A DNA stretch of 64,000 nucleotides from Nemophila menziesii (taxonomy: Eukaryota; Streptophyta; Magnoliopsida; Boraginales; Hydrophyllaceae): the NCBI GenBank assembly GCA_029959085.1, contig JARWIR010000011.1:9425840-9489839 (forward strand), read 5' to 3'. The notes under the pieces were generated by a model, which searched no databases, was not told the origin of the DNA, and saw only the letters and a program-made list of their open reading frames with translations. The first letter of the stretch is position 1. The number at the start of each line of letters is the position of its first letter. Shown piece by piece: positions 1 to 11,404 of this stretch. A program made the translations under genes and the position numbers.

Positions 1-1176
1 TTTCCAAGACAAGCAGTTTCATATATTGGAACTTCTCAAACGGATAAGTATTGAAAAAGATATGACCAAATCAAATCAGCAGAAGAATCTTACCTTTCCT
101 AGAATTTAGAGCTACGAATTTAAGAGTCCTTGACTTGTCTTCCACTCCAAGAAATTCGACCTAGGGTCCTCCAACACCTATAAATACACCTCTTAGACCT
201 CATAATTCAGTACCTCTCACAATTCATTCAATATATACATCCTTAGAGAGAGCGTCAAGAGGTAGAAGCAAGAGCAGAAGCTGGAGACTGTCTATATCTC
301 CAACAACAGTTCAAGCCAATTCCTCTATCTAGGTTCTTAATTTATTTCTGTTATTAGGAACATGTATATTATTAATTTCTTTATTGTTTTTACTTTCAAT
401 ATGAGCTAAACCTTAATTACTTGAGAATCGTTATGGGATGAACCCTAATTTGTTTAATTCATGTATTTAAATTTGAGATTAGTTTCTAGTTTAATTTGAA
501 TTAGGTATTTCATATTGTTTCTTATTTTATTTTAATTTCACTATCAATAAATTAGCTAATCGGAGATAGGTCATAGTAATTAAGCTATTCACTTTGGTGG
601 GGAAGTGATCGCCTTGACAGGGGGGGTTTAATTACTGAACTAGATAATAAACGTAAGGTAGAAATTATTGATCCTGACGGACTTAGTTAACCTTATAGCC
701 AATTGGGTAAAATAGTATTCATTCGAAGGTGGATTATAATCGCCCTGATGGGGTTTGTAACACCTGAGAATAGCTCCTAGGTCCACCCTGACGGGGGCTA
801 GGAGATTATAGAGTCTCGACTAATATAGAAATATCAGTTCTTCCCTTAAAGAAAACATTAATTAGGTAAGTTTAGGTGATTCCCTAGCGAGACTCAAGTA
901 TAGATCATATTTGCATCTTAGTCCTTTAGTATTTATTTTCAGTTATTTATTTTCTTGCATTCTTTGGATTAATATAAAAACCAAACAAATATCTTTTATC
1001 TTTTATTTTCTGTATTTGAAATTACTACTACTTATCTGTTGAACACTTGGGTTATACAAGTCCAATCCCTGAGAACGAATTCGACTTGTCGGAGTATTAC
1101 TTGGACACCTGTACACTTGCGGTATTGTGGTTCCTTTTATTTTAGCATTAATTTTATAACACACCAGGACCCACCA
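1..1176 (+). repeat. LTR 1 (partial, left end cut by window)
   Basis: Corresponds to 7333-8508 of the second LTR with only about half a dozen differences. It ends in CCCACCA at 1176, just before the primer-binding site. It carries a TATA motif (179-186) and four copies of a CCTGACGGG-like motif near 611, 671, 741 and 785. Confidence 0.92.
179..186 (+). promoter_or_regulatory. LTR TATA box
   Basis: TATAAATA in a CT-rich setting. The same motif lies at 7511-7518 and 14843-14850 in the other two LTRs, so it is the likely core promoter of the element. Transcription would start a few tens of bases downstream, giving an R region that covers the rest of the LTR. Confidence 0.6.
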
Positions 1177-1182
1177 AGTTTT

Positions 1183-1200
1183 TGGCGCCGCTGCCGGGGA
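1183..1200 (+). promoter_or_regulatory. Primer-binding site (tRNA), unit 1
   Basis: TGGCGCCGCTGCCGGGGA lies six bases after the LTR end. Sites of this form are typical of Athila/Tat-type plant Ty3-gypsy elements and complement the 3' end of a host tRNA, probably tRNA-Asp. Unit 2 has the identical site at 8515-8532. Confidence 0.85.
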
Positions 1201-1343
1201 TTGCAGCGTGTGACCCCGGTGTTTAATCTTTAAGTAGTTTTAATTGTTTATTTATTTTTATTTTTCAGTTTTACGCTTGGTTTTTGTTTTCTTTTCTTTT
1301 ACAGGTTCTTTATTCAGGTAATGATCAAGAGATTTTATTGAAT

Positions 1344-4072
1344 ATGTATAGAGGACATTACCCAGATCCTGATCCATATGACTATTGGGAAGACTCTTCG
1401 GGACAACAACAATGGGGTAGTAACTTCTACCAACAATCTTATCAATACCCGCAAGAGCAGGATTGGAACAATTAATGGATCGGGAATAATCAACAACAAT
1501 CATCATATCACTATCCCCAGGAGCAAGGATGGAACAACCAATGGGTTGGAAACATTCAACAACCCTCACCTCATTACTATCAGCAAGAAATTGACAATGA
1601 GATACGTTCTAAACTCCAGCGCTTAGTAAAAGAAACAAACGCCACCGTTGCACGCATGCAACAGATGGTAGAAGAATGGGGTAGTATGTCTTATGTAGAT
1701 TCCACTCCCCCGAGGGATGGAAGAGATCAACTGGAAGAAGTAATTGAGGAGGAGGTGTTGAAGGAAGATGCTATTGATAGTGATATGACCATCTGGTGGT
1801 CCTTTGTGTGTTCTAAATAAATGCAAATAATAATCGAACCACAACCGCAAGTGTACGGTTGTCCAAAGTAGTATAACTGATAAAACAGATTCGTTCCAAG
1901 GACGGGATGGTTGACTACAATGCTTATCTATTAATGATTGATGCACTTATGAAAACAAATAAAAGTAATATGTTTGTTTGGTTTTTTTGTTATTAAAGGT
2001 ACTGAATGAAAAATACTATTAAAATGCTAATAAAAGCTAAGACGCAAGTAAAATGATGTAAAATGCAATATGAGAAGTAGTACTTGAGAACGCAAGGATC
2101 CTCCCAATCCTATTTCCTAACTTATGTTGTTTAAGGGCTAAATTGGTCAATTACAATGGTCGGGATTCTAAATTCCTTATACCCCCGTCAGGGTGGACTA
2201 TAAGGCAATCCTAGGGTGTCACTAGTCCCGTCAGGGTAAATATGATCCACCTTTAGATGTTTAAGTTTTATTACCTCATTGGCCCTAGAATTAGCTAAGT
2301 TCGTCAGAATCAATAGCTTCTATCCTAGATTGAATAAATGGTTCTGTATTTGAACCCTCCGTCAGGATGATCCAATTGCCACTAATTGGAATAGCCTAAA
2401 TACTAACACCTGTTCCTAGTTCATGACGCTAAAAACAGTAAAATAATCTCAATCTATTGAAAAGAGTAAAAGCCCTAATCTAGTTTAATTTAACAGAAAC
2501 CCAAATTCAACATTCGTTATTTAATAAAATTGGGATTCACCCATTGTTTGTTCTCAAGCACTATGAATTGTTTAGCTCATATTAAAAAGAAATACTAAAT
2601 TAAAATAAATGGAATTCATAACTGATTACAAATAAAAGATAAAAGAAACCTAATTTCCGGAATTGGAATGACTGAGAACGGAGCTATAGACCCACTCCAG
2701 CTCTAGCAGCTTCTTCTTCCTTCCTTCTGTTGCTTCTCTCTGGTGTTTTTAATTGTAAAGAATGAATTGTATAAAAAATAGAAGTCCAGACCTCCTTTTA
2801 TAAGCATAAATTCGTTCTAGGGCTTGGACCAGAAAATAGAATATTAATTAAATGTCCAAGCCCACTTTCTAAGCCCAAAATCCCGTAACTGCTAATACAC
2901 CTTCACTAAAACGGCTTTTCCCGATGCGTTATGACTCCGATTGACCTCATTCCAGTTGCTAAAGTTCCGTAACTCGATAAGGAATGTTTTCTCTTCAAAG
3001 GTCAGCGGCTAAATCATCGCTTAAGAACCTCGAAATCAGCAATCTATGGCCTGGAAAATGGATTTTCAGCTCTAAAAATAATATCTTCGGGATTTATCTT
3101 GAAGTCTTGACTCTAATTTACGATCTTGACTTTCTCCTTTGATTCCTCTCCTAGCTAACATCTAAAACCTGTAAACTTTTCACTAAAAATACCAATATTA
3201 CACGCAAAATTTTTATAAATTGAAAATGCTAGAAATAAAAAGGTAATTCCGAATTATTGCAAATTTAGTCCAAAAGTCTATCAAATTAATTAAATAAACA
3301 CCAAAAATGATGTCTCCTAAGGGTCTAAAATAAGAACAATTAGGGAGACATCACCATCATGCCGGTTATAAATGAAGACCACCATGTGGTTGACAATCCT
3401 CTTAGCATGGTGGAAGAAGGAGTAGCAACGAAAATCATAGAAATTGAAACTGAGATTGCTATTTTTATGGTGCGTGCACATGATCAAGATACTGAACGCA
3501 AACAAGAAGAAGAGGTGATCGAGATTATTGAGATTCCACATCAAGAATATGATGAAGTAATAGTGGAAGATTGGGTTGAAAGTGAAGACGAATGTGAAGT
3601 GGTTGAGGAATCCATCGAATAATTCAAAGTTCACAATAAAAGAGAAATCGAATCCCCACCACAGAAAGTTCACCAATCACTATCTCCACCACAAGTCATC
3701 ATTAGAGATAAAATATCGGAATCACCTCTATTATTAAAAATGATCAATATGTGCTACGCAAGAAGGGTGCTACACCGCGAGAGTAAAGCGGCACGGAGAA
3801 GCACCTACCCACCACACTTTAAAGAGGAATGCGAGATTGAAGAGAATAAAAATGAGCTTATACCGTTGAGTACGGTTATCTACTATCGTGTGGTGAAGAA
3901 TACGTTTCGTCATGAAAGTAAGAAGGCGAAACGGAGATACTACCCTCCCCCTTTCAGAGATCGATTGAATAAAATTTTAAGGGGGAAGGTTCTGAAGCTT
4001 ACATGCCAAGGACGAGGCGAACTTAAAGACGTAATAAACAAAAGTGCTTCTTGGGAGACAACCCATGTTTAA
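1344..4072 (+). pseudogene. Broken gag-like reading frame, unit 1, split by a solo LTR
   Basis: A reading frame opens at the ATG at 1344 and encodes a Tyr/Gln-rich start with two PQEQ-containing repeats, then a likely coiled coil (LQRLVKETNATVARMQQM, about 1615-1670), an acidic stretch (3359-3622) and a basic end with a twofold repeat around YPPHF and YPPPF (3740-4072). It is interrupted by TAA at 1473-1475, by the antisense solo LTR at 1794-3353, and by TAA at 3620-3622. Taking away the solo LTR plus one target duplication keeps the downstream part in the same frame, so this was one gene. The composition resembles the C-terminal part of gag in the Athila-like element at 20532. The end (ASWETTHV, then GGGAGACAACCC in the DNA) sits where Athila polyproteins end, as if pol had been deleted. 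Confidence 0.65.
1794..3353 (-). mobile_element. Nested antisense solo LTR of a related family, copy 1
   Basis: The reverse complement starts TGATGTCTCCC and ends near AGGACCACCA, matching the outline of the host LTR (TGATGTCTACC to AGGACCCACCA) and sharing its CCTGACGG motifs, but it is clearly diverged. It is flanked by a perfect 5-bp duplication CCATC (1789-1793 and 3354-3358). There is no internal region, so this is a solo LTR left by LTR-LTR recombination. It lies inside the gag-like frame and destroys it. Confidence 0.9.
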
Positions 4073-4225
4073 TTTGCTTTATGTTTTTCAATTCCTAGTG
4101 TATAATTCTAAGTTAGTGTCGAGTTTTAGTGTCTACTTTTAAAAGAAATGAGAAAGGTAGTGTGTTATTGGTGCAGGAATCGAGTTTGGGGTGCTAGGAA
4201 ATGCAAAGGAAATTCTTGGAGAAAT

Positions 4226-4612
4226 TCAAAGTCTGGCGCGGACCACCCCCGCGGTGTACCCCCTATACCGCAGGGATGTACCGCGCCCAAAAACCCGTAC
4301 CTCGGGTCGCGCACCACGGGTCTTATCCAGAGGCGAAAAAGAGAAGTTGATAGCCGCGGTGCACCGCACCCTACACCGCACGCCCAAAACGCGTGCCACG
4401 GGGTATGCACCGTGGGTTTTTTCACGGAGCACGTACGGACTACCCCATGCACCACACCCCTGCACCGCACGGCAAACGCGTGCCACGGGGTGCTAGCACG
4501 GGTATAAGGCAGAAGCGAGAAATTCACACCAACAGCGCTGCGGTGTACCCTCGCGGTACACCCATGCACCGCAGGTATGCACCGCGCCAGGCGGTTTGTG
4601 AAGAGATCAAGG
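4226..4612. other. GC-rich palindrome-bearing block, unit 1
   Basis: A sharply bounded GC-rich stretch in an AT-rich element. It is full of variants of GCGGTGCACCGC (a perfect palindrome), and the phrase ACGCGTGCCACGGGGT occurs twice (near 4389 and 4475). Reading frames stay open here on both strands because stop codons are rare in GC-rich DNA, so I do not call a gene. Function unknown; a captured segment or a structured RNA region are possible. Confidence 0.6.
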
Positions 4613-5320
4613 CCCAGTCAACTTCTTACCTTAACGATAAACCCTAGCCTCTTCAGAAACGAATTTTCCAGACCTTAACCCTTATATACCTGCACAAAGA
4701 CCACTACAACACCCAAGAACATTAAATTCTTCCTCCTAATCCATTCCAAACACACATCCAACACCACTATCCTTCAAGAAGATCAAGAAATCTTCTCCTT
4801 CAACCTTAAGCCTCTTCATTAAAGCTTCAATCCTATTCATTAAACCTTCCCCAAGCTGTTACATATTCATTACCCATCTCATATGACTCCATAATACTTC
4901 ATTACAAATCCTAAAAACATCAAATTTCAAAACTCCTCTCTAGTTTTTGATTATTTGAAGTTTTGAGTTTGGGGTCCATTGAGATGTCAAGATTGGGAGG
5001 CCAAGAATACCATGAAGAGAAAAGAGAAGTTGGAGAAGCTTGTATTACTTTTGGGTGTTGAAAGATGTAGTTGGAAGAATGGAAACTTGGAGGATAATCA
5101 TGAAGAGGTGATTGGCAACCATAGGGAAAAGTCACAAAAGAGTTGGAGCTTATGCAAATCATATTACGTGGAGTGAGCAATGTTCAACATGCCACCTACG
5201 CAACACAAGGAGCTCAACCTACACGCAACCATGGAAACCAGCTTCAAGCTGGTTCAGATACGTTTTCCTATCCCTTTCTTATTTGTTTTATTTGTTTATT
5301 TTCTTTATTGAGTCTTTTTC

Positions 5321-5340
5321 GAGTCGTGGGGACACGACTC
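5321..5340. other. Short perfect hairpin, unit 1
   Basis: GAGTCGTG and CACGACTC pair around a four-base GGGA loop. The structure lies just before the second polypurine-like motif and recurs at 12653-12672. Confidence 0.6.
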
Positions 5341-6699
5341 ATTTTTGAGTTTGGGGTGGGGTTCGTTGCCTCATCCCAATTTTATGTGTTTTACAGTTTT
5401 TTTTTTCAATTTTAGTTTGAGGAATGTTTTGACTGTAGAGCTGTAGAGTGTTTTAAATGCCCCCATCAAGCATGCTTTTCGTGAATTTATGATAGAAAAT
5501 AGTTGACTTTAGGAGTTAGTATGAAGCTAAACTTTGATTGCATGCAAATTTGAGATAATTGATAGGAAAAATTAATGAACAATGCAAAAGAAGTAAACTT
5601 GTGCTTAAGGATAATGGGTGGTTTGTAGAACGTGAGATCTAAATGAGTAGAGAACCCACTTAGGTATGAACTAGAGGCAAATTGTGTAAATAGGAAGATG
5701 ATAGAGGCAGTTCTTTTGTTAGCCCTTTGAATCCTTTTTTGCCTTCTATCCCTGAATTAATTTTATCCTTCTTAGACAAATTTTTAGCCTTTAAGCCTTT
5801 CTTTTATCGCCACATTATAAGCCAATATCCCTTTAGATTGTTAGGCATGACCATATGACCCGCACTTAGATCACGATCCTGAGACTTCCTGTCTTGAGCT
5901 TGAGTTTGGGGTGGTGGGTTCACCATATGGGAATTTACATTGGGTTGGGATTTTTGAGCTTATCAATGATGCTTTGTGCAATACATGATGATGATTCACA
6001 GGGGTATTGTAACCCTTAGCCGGGGTAATAGTGAATGGAAAAGAAGCTTCGAGCTCAAGTTATGAATAGGAATAACTATGAAAAAATAGCATGATATATC
6101 AACATTAAAAGAGAGTCATGGCTATATAAAAGAAAAAAATGAATGATTTGAAAAGAATAGATATTCGGACCGGCAAAGTGGAAATTTTTAAGTGAATCAT
6201 CCTTAGTGCTTATTGGGATAATTTGGGGACGCTAATTAAGCGCGTCAATTGGGTTGAGTGAGAACGATATTTGAGTGTAAACTCAAGCTCTTGGACAGTT
6301 TTGTTGATGGTAAGTGAGGAGAGAGCCAAAAGCTCACTTCAAATTTACCAAATATACATACCATACCGTCCTTCAGCCTATGCTAAAACCATAAAGACCT
6401 CGTGATTCCTAGATGCACAGTGAGTTAATAGGGAATATTCTAAGCGGAACATTCAAAGCAAGTGAGGATCGAGGAACACCCTATAGCCACCATCTTGAGA
6501 TAAGTAATAAGCGTAACCTTCTAGCATTGTGAAATTAATTTTGGATTGATATTATTTTGTGTTAGATTTTGCATGATATGTGTATGTGGATATTAATTCC
6601 TAGATTAGACTATATGAGATTTGTTTTAAGTTTTGCTTTGGGAATATTTACTAGATTCTACCTTCTGCATTCACCTAAAAGGCCTTTGTTTTTATTTTA

Positions 6700-6718
6700 C
6701 TTTGTCGGGACGACAAAG
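6700..6718. other. Hairpin immediately upstream of the polypurine tract
   Basis: CTTTGTCG and CGACAAAG pair around GGA. It ends three bases before the polypurine tract at 6721 and recurs at 14032-14050. It might be part of the 3' RNA structure of the element. Confidence 0.55.
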
Positions 6719-6720
6719 GT

Positions 6721-6735
6721 TTGAGTTTGGGGTCT
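6721..6735 (+). promoter_or_regulatory. Probable polypurine tract, unit 1
   Basis: TTGAGTTTGGGGTCT lies directly before the TGATGTCT start of the LTR, the place where plus-strand DNA synthesis is primed. It recurs at 14053-14067. Confidence 0.7.
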
Positions 6736-8508
6736 TGATGTCTACCTATTTGTTCTAATTATTAGCCCTTTGGAGACATCCTTTTAGGTGAATAAATGAC
6801 TTATTTGATAGACTATTAGGCTTATTTGATCATATTGCACTTTCTCCCCTTGGAAATTAACTATTTGCAGAATCTGAGCTTTTGTGCATAAATTTGACTA
6901 TTTATTAATGCAAAGTTAATAGGTTCTTGAATTTCATGAAAGACCAATCCAAGGAGAAGAAGTGAGAATAAAGTCTTAGTGTATTTTAGAGTGTTAGGAA
7001 ATGTTTTTACTAGAGTTTCTATTTTTAGAGTGCACTTTCCTATTTCGTTTTCTTGATTTATTGATTTATTCTTTTTAAGCATATGCGGTTTAATTATTTA
7101 TTTAATGTGAAGCTTTAAAAGATAAATGGTAATTACTTAGAGACCAAGTCAAGATAAATTAAAGGAAAGAATATTTACATGGAAATAAGAAGATTTAGGA
7201 AAGATTTATTCAAAGAAGGAAAAGATAAAGCTGCCTTGTGAAATCTGAAATTCCAGCCACGTTTTAAAGATTAAATCATAATTAAAGATTGGCTAGGATT
7301 CTGGACGAGTAGTCTGCACCAATAGAAATCTCTTTCCAAGACAAGCAGTTTCATATATTGGAACTTCTCAAACGGATAAGTATTGAAAAAGATATGACCA
7401 AATCAAATCAGCAGAAGAATCTTACCTTTCCTAGAATTTAGAGCTACGAATTTAAGAGTCCTTGACTTGTCTTCCACTCCAAGAAATTCGACCTAGGGTC
7501 CTCCAACACCTATAAATACACCTCTTAGACCTCATAATTCAGTACCTCTCACAATTCATTCAATATATACATCCTTAGAGAGAGCGTCAAGAGGCAGAAG
7601 CAAGAGCAGAAGCTGGAGACTGTCTATATCTCCAACAACAGTTCAAGCCAATTCCTCTATCTAGGTTCTTAATTTATTTCTGTTATTAGGAACATGTATA
7701 TTATTAATTTCTTTATTGTTTTTACTTTCAATATGAGCTAAACCTTAATTACTTGAGAATCGTTATGGGATGAACCCTAATTTGTTTAATTCATGTATTT
7801 AAATTTGAGATTAGTTTCTAGTTTAATTTGAATTAGGTATTTCATATTGTTTCTTATTTTATTTTAATTTCACTATCAATAAATTAGCTAATCGGAGATA
7901 GGTCATAGTAATTAAGCTATTCACTTTGGTGGGGAAGTGATCGCCTTGACAGGGGGGGTTTAATTACTGAACTAGATAATAAACGTAAGGTAGAAATTAT
8001 TGATCCTGACGGACTTAGTTAACCTTATAGCCAATTGGGTAATATAGTATTCATTCGAAGGTGGATTATAATCGCCCTGATGGGGTTTGTAACACCTGAG
8101 AATAGCTCCTAGGTCCACCCTGACGGGGGCTAGGAGATTATAGAGTCTCGACTAATATAGAAATATCAGTTCTTCCCTTAAAGAAAACATTAATTAGGTA
8201 AGTTTAGGTGATTCCCTAGCGAGACTCAAGTATAGATCATATTTGCATCTTAGTTCTTTAGTATTTATTTTCTGTTATTTATTTTCTTGCATTCTTTGGA
8301 TTAATATAAAAACCAAACAAATATCTTTTATCTTTTATTTTCTGTATTTGAAATTACTACTACTTATCTGTTGAACACTTGGGTTATACCAGTCCAATCC
8401 CTGAGAACGAATTCGACTTGTCGGAGTATTACTTGGACACCTGTACACTTGCGGTATTGTGGTTCCTTTTATTTTAGCATTAATTTTATAACACACCAGG
8501 ACCCACCA
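6736..8508 (+). repeat. LTR 2 (shared middle LTR, recombinant)
   Basis: 1773 bp, beginning TGATGTCTACC and ending CCCACCA. The first ~600 bp differ from LTR 3 at about three positions, while the remaining ~1170 bp differ from LTR 3 at about thirty positions but from LTR 1 at only about half a dozen. It therefore looks like a crossover product of the two outer LTRs, with the junction around 7200-7430. The TATA motif is at 7511-7518. Confidence 0.9.
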
Positions 8509-8514
8509 AGTTTT

Positions 8515-8532
8515 TGGCGCCGCTGCCGGGGA
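8515..8532 (+). promoter_or_regulatory. Primer-binding site, unit 2
   Basis: Identical to the site at 1183-1200 and placed the same distance after the LTR end. Confidence 0.85.
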
Positions 8533-8675
8533 TTGCAGCGTGTGACCCCGGTGTTTAATCTTTAAGTAGTTTTAATTGTTTATTTATTTTTATTTTTCAG
8601 TTTTACGCTTGGTTTTTGTTTTCTTTTCTTTTACAGGTTCTTTATTCAGGTAATGATCAAGAGATTTTATTGAAT

Positions 8676-11404
8676 ATGTATAGAGGACATTACCCAGATC
8701 CTGATCCATATGACTATTGGGAAGACTCTTCGGGACAACAACAATGGGGTAGTAACTTCTACCAACAATCTTATCAATACCCGCAAGAGCAGGATTGGAA
8801 CAATTAATGGATCGGGAATAATCAACAACAATCATCATATCACTATCCCCAGGAGCAAGGATGGAACAACCAATGGGTTGGAAACATTCAACAACCCTCA
8901 CCTCATTACTATCAGCAAGAAATTGACAATGAGATACGTTCTAAACTCCAGCGCTTAGTAAAAGAAACAAACGCCACCGTTGCACGCATGCAACAGATGG
9001 TAGAAGAATGGGGTAGTATGTCTTATGAAGATTCCACTCCCCCGAGGGATGGAAGAGATCAACTGGAAGAAGTAATTGAGGAGGAGGTGTTGAAGGAAGA
9101 TGCTATTGATAGTGATATGACCATCTGGTGGTCCTTTGTGTGTTCTAAATAAATGCAAATAATAATCGAACCACAACCGCAAGTGTACGGTTGTCCAAAG
9201 TAGTATAACTGATAAAACAGATTCGTTCCAAGGACGGGATGGTTGACTACAATGCTTATCTATTAATGATTGATGCACTTATGAAAACAAATAAAAGTAA
9301 TATGTTTGTTTGGTTTTTTTGTTATTAAAGGTACTGAATGAAAAATACTATTAAAATGCTAATAAAAGCTAAGACGCAAGTAAAATGATGTAAAATGCAA
9401 TATGAGAAGTAGTACTTGAGAACGCAAGGATCCTCCCAATCCTATTTCCTAACTTATGTTGTTTAAGGGCTAAATTGGTCAATTACAATGGTCGGGATTC
9501 TAAATTCCTTATACCCCCGTCAGGGTGGACTATAAGGCAATCCTAGGGTGTCACTAGTCCCGTCAGGGTAAATATGATCCACCTTTAGATGTTTAAGTTT
9601 TATTACCTCATTGGCCCTAGAATTAGCTAAGTTCGTCAGAATCAATAGCTTCTATCCTAGATTGAATAAATGGTTCTGTATTTAAACCCTCCGTCAGGAT
9701 GATCCAATTGCCACTAATTGGAATAGCCTAAATACTAACACCTGTTCCTAGTTCATGACGCTAAAAACAGTAAAATAATCTCAATCTATTGAAAAGAGTA
9801 AAAGCCCTAATCTAGTTTAATTTAACAGAAACCCAAATTCAACATTCGTTATTTAATAAAATTGGGATTCACCCATTGTTTGTTCTCAAGCACTATGAAT
9901 TGTTTAGCTCATATTAAAAAGAAATACTAAATTAAAATAAATGGAATTCATAACTGATTACAAATAAAAGATAAAAGAAACCTAATTTCCGGAATTGGAA
10001 TGACTGAGAACGGAGCTATAGACACACTCCAGCTCTAGCAGCTTCTTCTTCATTCCTTCTGTTGCTTCTCTCTGGTGTTTTTAATTGTAAAGAATGAATT
10101 GTATAAAAAATAGAAGTCCAGACCTCCTTTTATAAGCATAAATTCGTTCTAGGGCTTGGACCAGAAAATAGAATATTAATTAAATGTCCAAGCCCACTTT
10201 CTAAGCCCAAAATCCCGTAACTGCTGATACACCTTCACTAAAACGGCTTTTCCCGATGCGTTATGACTCCGATTGACCTCATTCCAGTTGCTAAAGTTCC
10301 GTAACTCGATAAGGAATGTTTTCTCTTCAAAGGTCAGCGGCTAAATCATCGCTTAAGAACCTCGAAATCAGCAATCTATGGCCTGGAAAATGGATTTTCA
10401 GCTCTAAAAATAATATCTTCGGGATTTATCTTGAAGTCTTGACTCTAATTCACGATCTTGACTTTCTCCTTGGATTCCTCTCCTAGCTAACATCTAAAAC
10501 CTGTAAACTTTTCACTAAAAATACCAATATTACACGCAAAATTTTTATAAATTGAAAATGCTAGAAATAAAAAGGTAATTCCGGATTATTGCAAATTTAG
10601 TCCAAAAGTCTATCAAATTAATTAAATAAACACCAAAAATGATGTCTCCTAAGGGTCTAAAATAAGAACAATTAGGGAGACATCACCATCATGCCGGTTA
10701 TAAATGAAGACCACCATGTGGTTGACAATCCTCTTAGCATGGTGGAAGAAGGAGTAGCAACGAAAATCATAGAAATTGAAACTGAGATTGCTATTCCTAT
10801 GGTGCGTGCACATGATCAAGATACTGAACGCAAACAAGAAGAAGAGGTGATCGAGATTATTGAGATTCCACATCAAGAATATGATGAAGTAATAGTGGAA
10901 GATTGGGTTGAAAGTGAAGACGAATGTGAAGTGGTTGAGGAATCCATCGAATAATTCAAAGTTCACAATAAAAGAGAAATCGAATCCCCACCACAGAAAG
11001 TTCACCAATCACTATCTCCACCACAAGTCATCATTAGAGATAAAATATCGGAATCACCTCTATTATTAAAAATGATCAATATGTGCTACGCAAGAAGGGT
11101 GCTACACCGCGAGAGTAAAGCGGCACGGAGAAGCACCTACCCACCACACTTTAAAGAGGAATGCGAGATTGAAGAGAATAAAAATGAGCTTATACCGTTG
11201 AGTACGGTTATCTACTATCGTGTGGTGAAGAATACGTTTCGTCATGAAAGTAAGAAGGCGAAACGGAGATACTACCCTCCCCCTTTCAGAGATCGATTGA
11301 ATAAAATTTTAAGGGGGAAGGTTCTGAAGCTTACATGCCAAGGACGAGGCGAACTTAAAGACGTAATAAACAAAAGTGCTTCTTGGGAGACAACCCATGT
11401 TTAA
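8676..11404 (+). pseudogene. Broken gag-like reading frame, unit 2
   Basis: Second copy of the frame at 1344-4072 with the same ATG, the same two in-frame TAA stops (8805-8807 and 10952-10954) and the same solo-LTR interruption. Only a few substitutions separate the copies, for example near 9028 and 10796. The shared lesions show that the frame was already dead when the tandem formed. Confidence 0.65.
9126..10685 (-). mobile_element. Nested antisense solo LTR, copy 2
   Basis: Same solo LTR as at 1794-3353, at the same site and with the same CCATC duplication (9121-9125 and 10686-10690). It was copied together with the tandem unit and is not an independent insertion. Confidence 0.9.

Larger units (their letters stand above)
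4640..6735 (+). other. Non-coding 3' internal region with repeated polypurine-like motifs, unit 1
   Basis: No convincing gene. The 13-mer TTGAGTTTGGGGT occurs exactly at 4963, 5345, 5900 and 6721. The last copy abuts the LTR and is the probable polypurine tract. Two short perfect hairpins are present (5321-5340 and 6700-6718). Several short frames (for example 4979-5176) lack any family signal. Confidence 0.6.

Noticed and set aside
1039..1233. Short frame spanning the LTR end and primer site (also 8371-8565)
   Set aside because: It crosses the LTR boundary and the primer-binding site, so it is a chance frame.
1623..1946. Minus-strand frame crossing the solo LTR junction (also 8955-9278)
   Set aside because: It spans a transposon insertion junction and shadows the gag-like frame.
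3317..3676. Minus-strand Phe-rich frame (also 10649-11008)
   Set aside because: Antisense shadow of the acidic gag-like segment.
4148..4647. Overlapping open frames on both strands in the GC-rich block (and at 11480-11979)
   Set aside because: They result from stop-poor GC-rich DNA, several frames are open at once, and the translations are low-complexity with no family signal.
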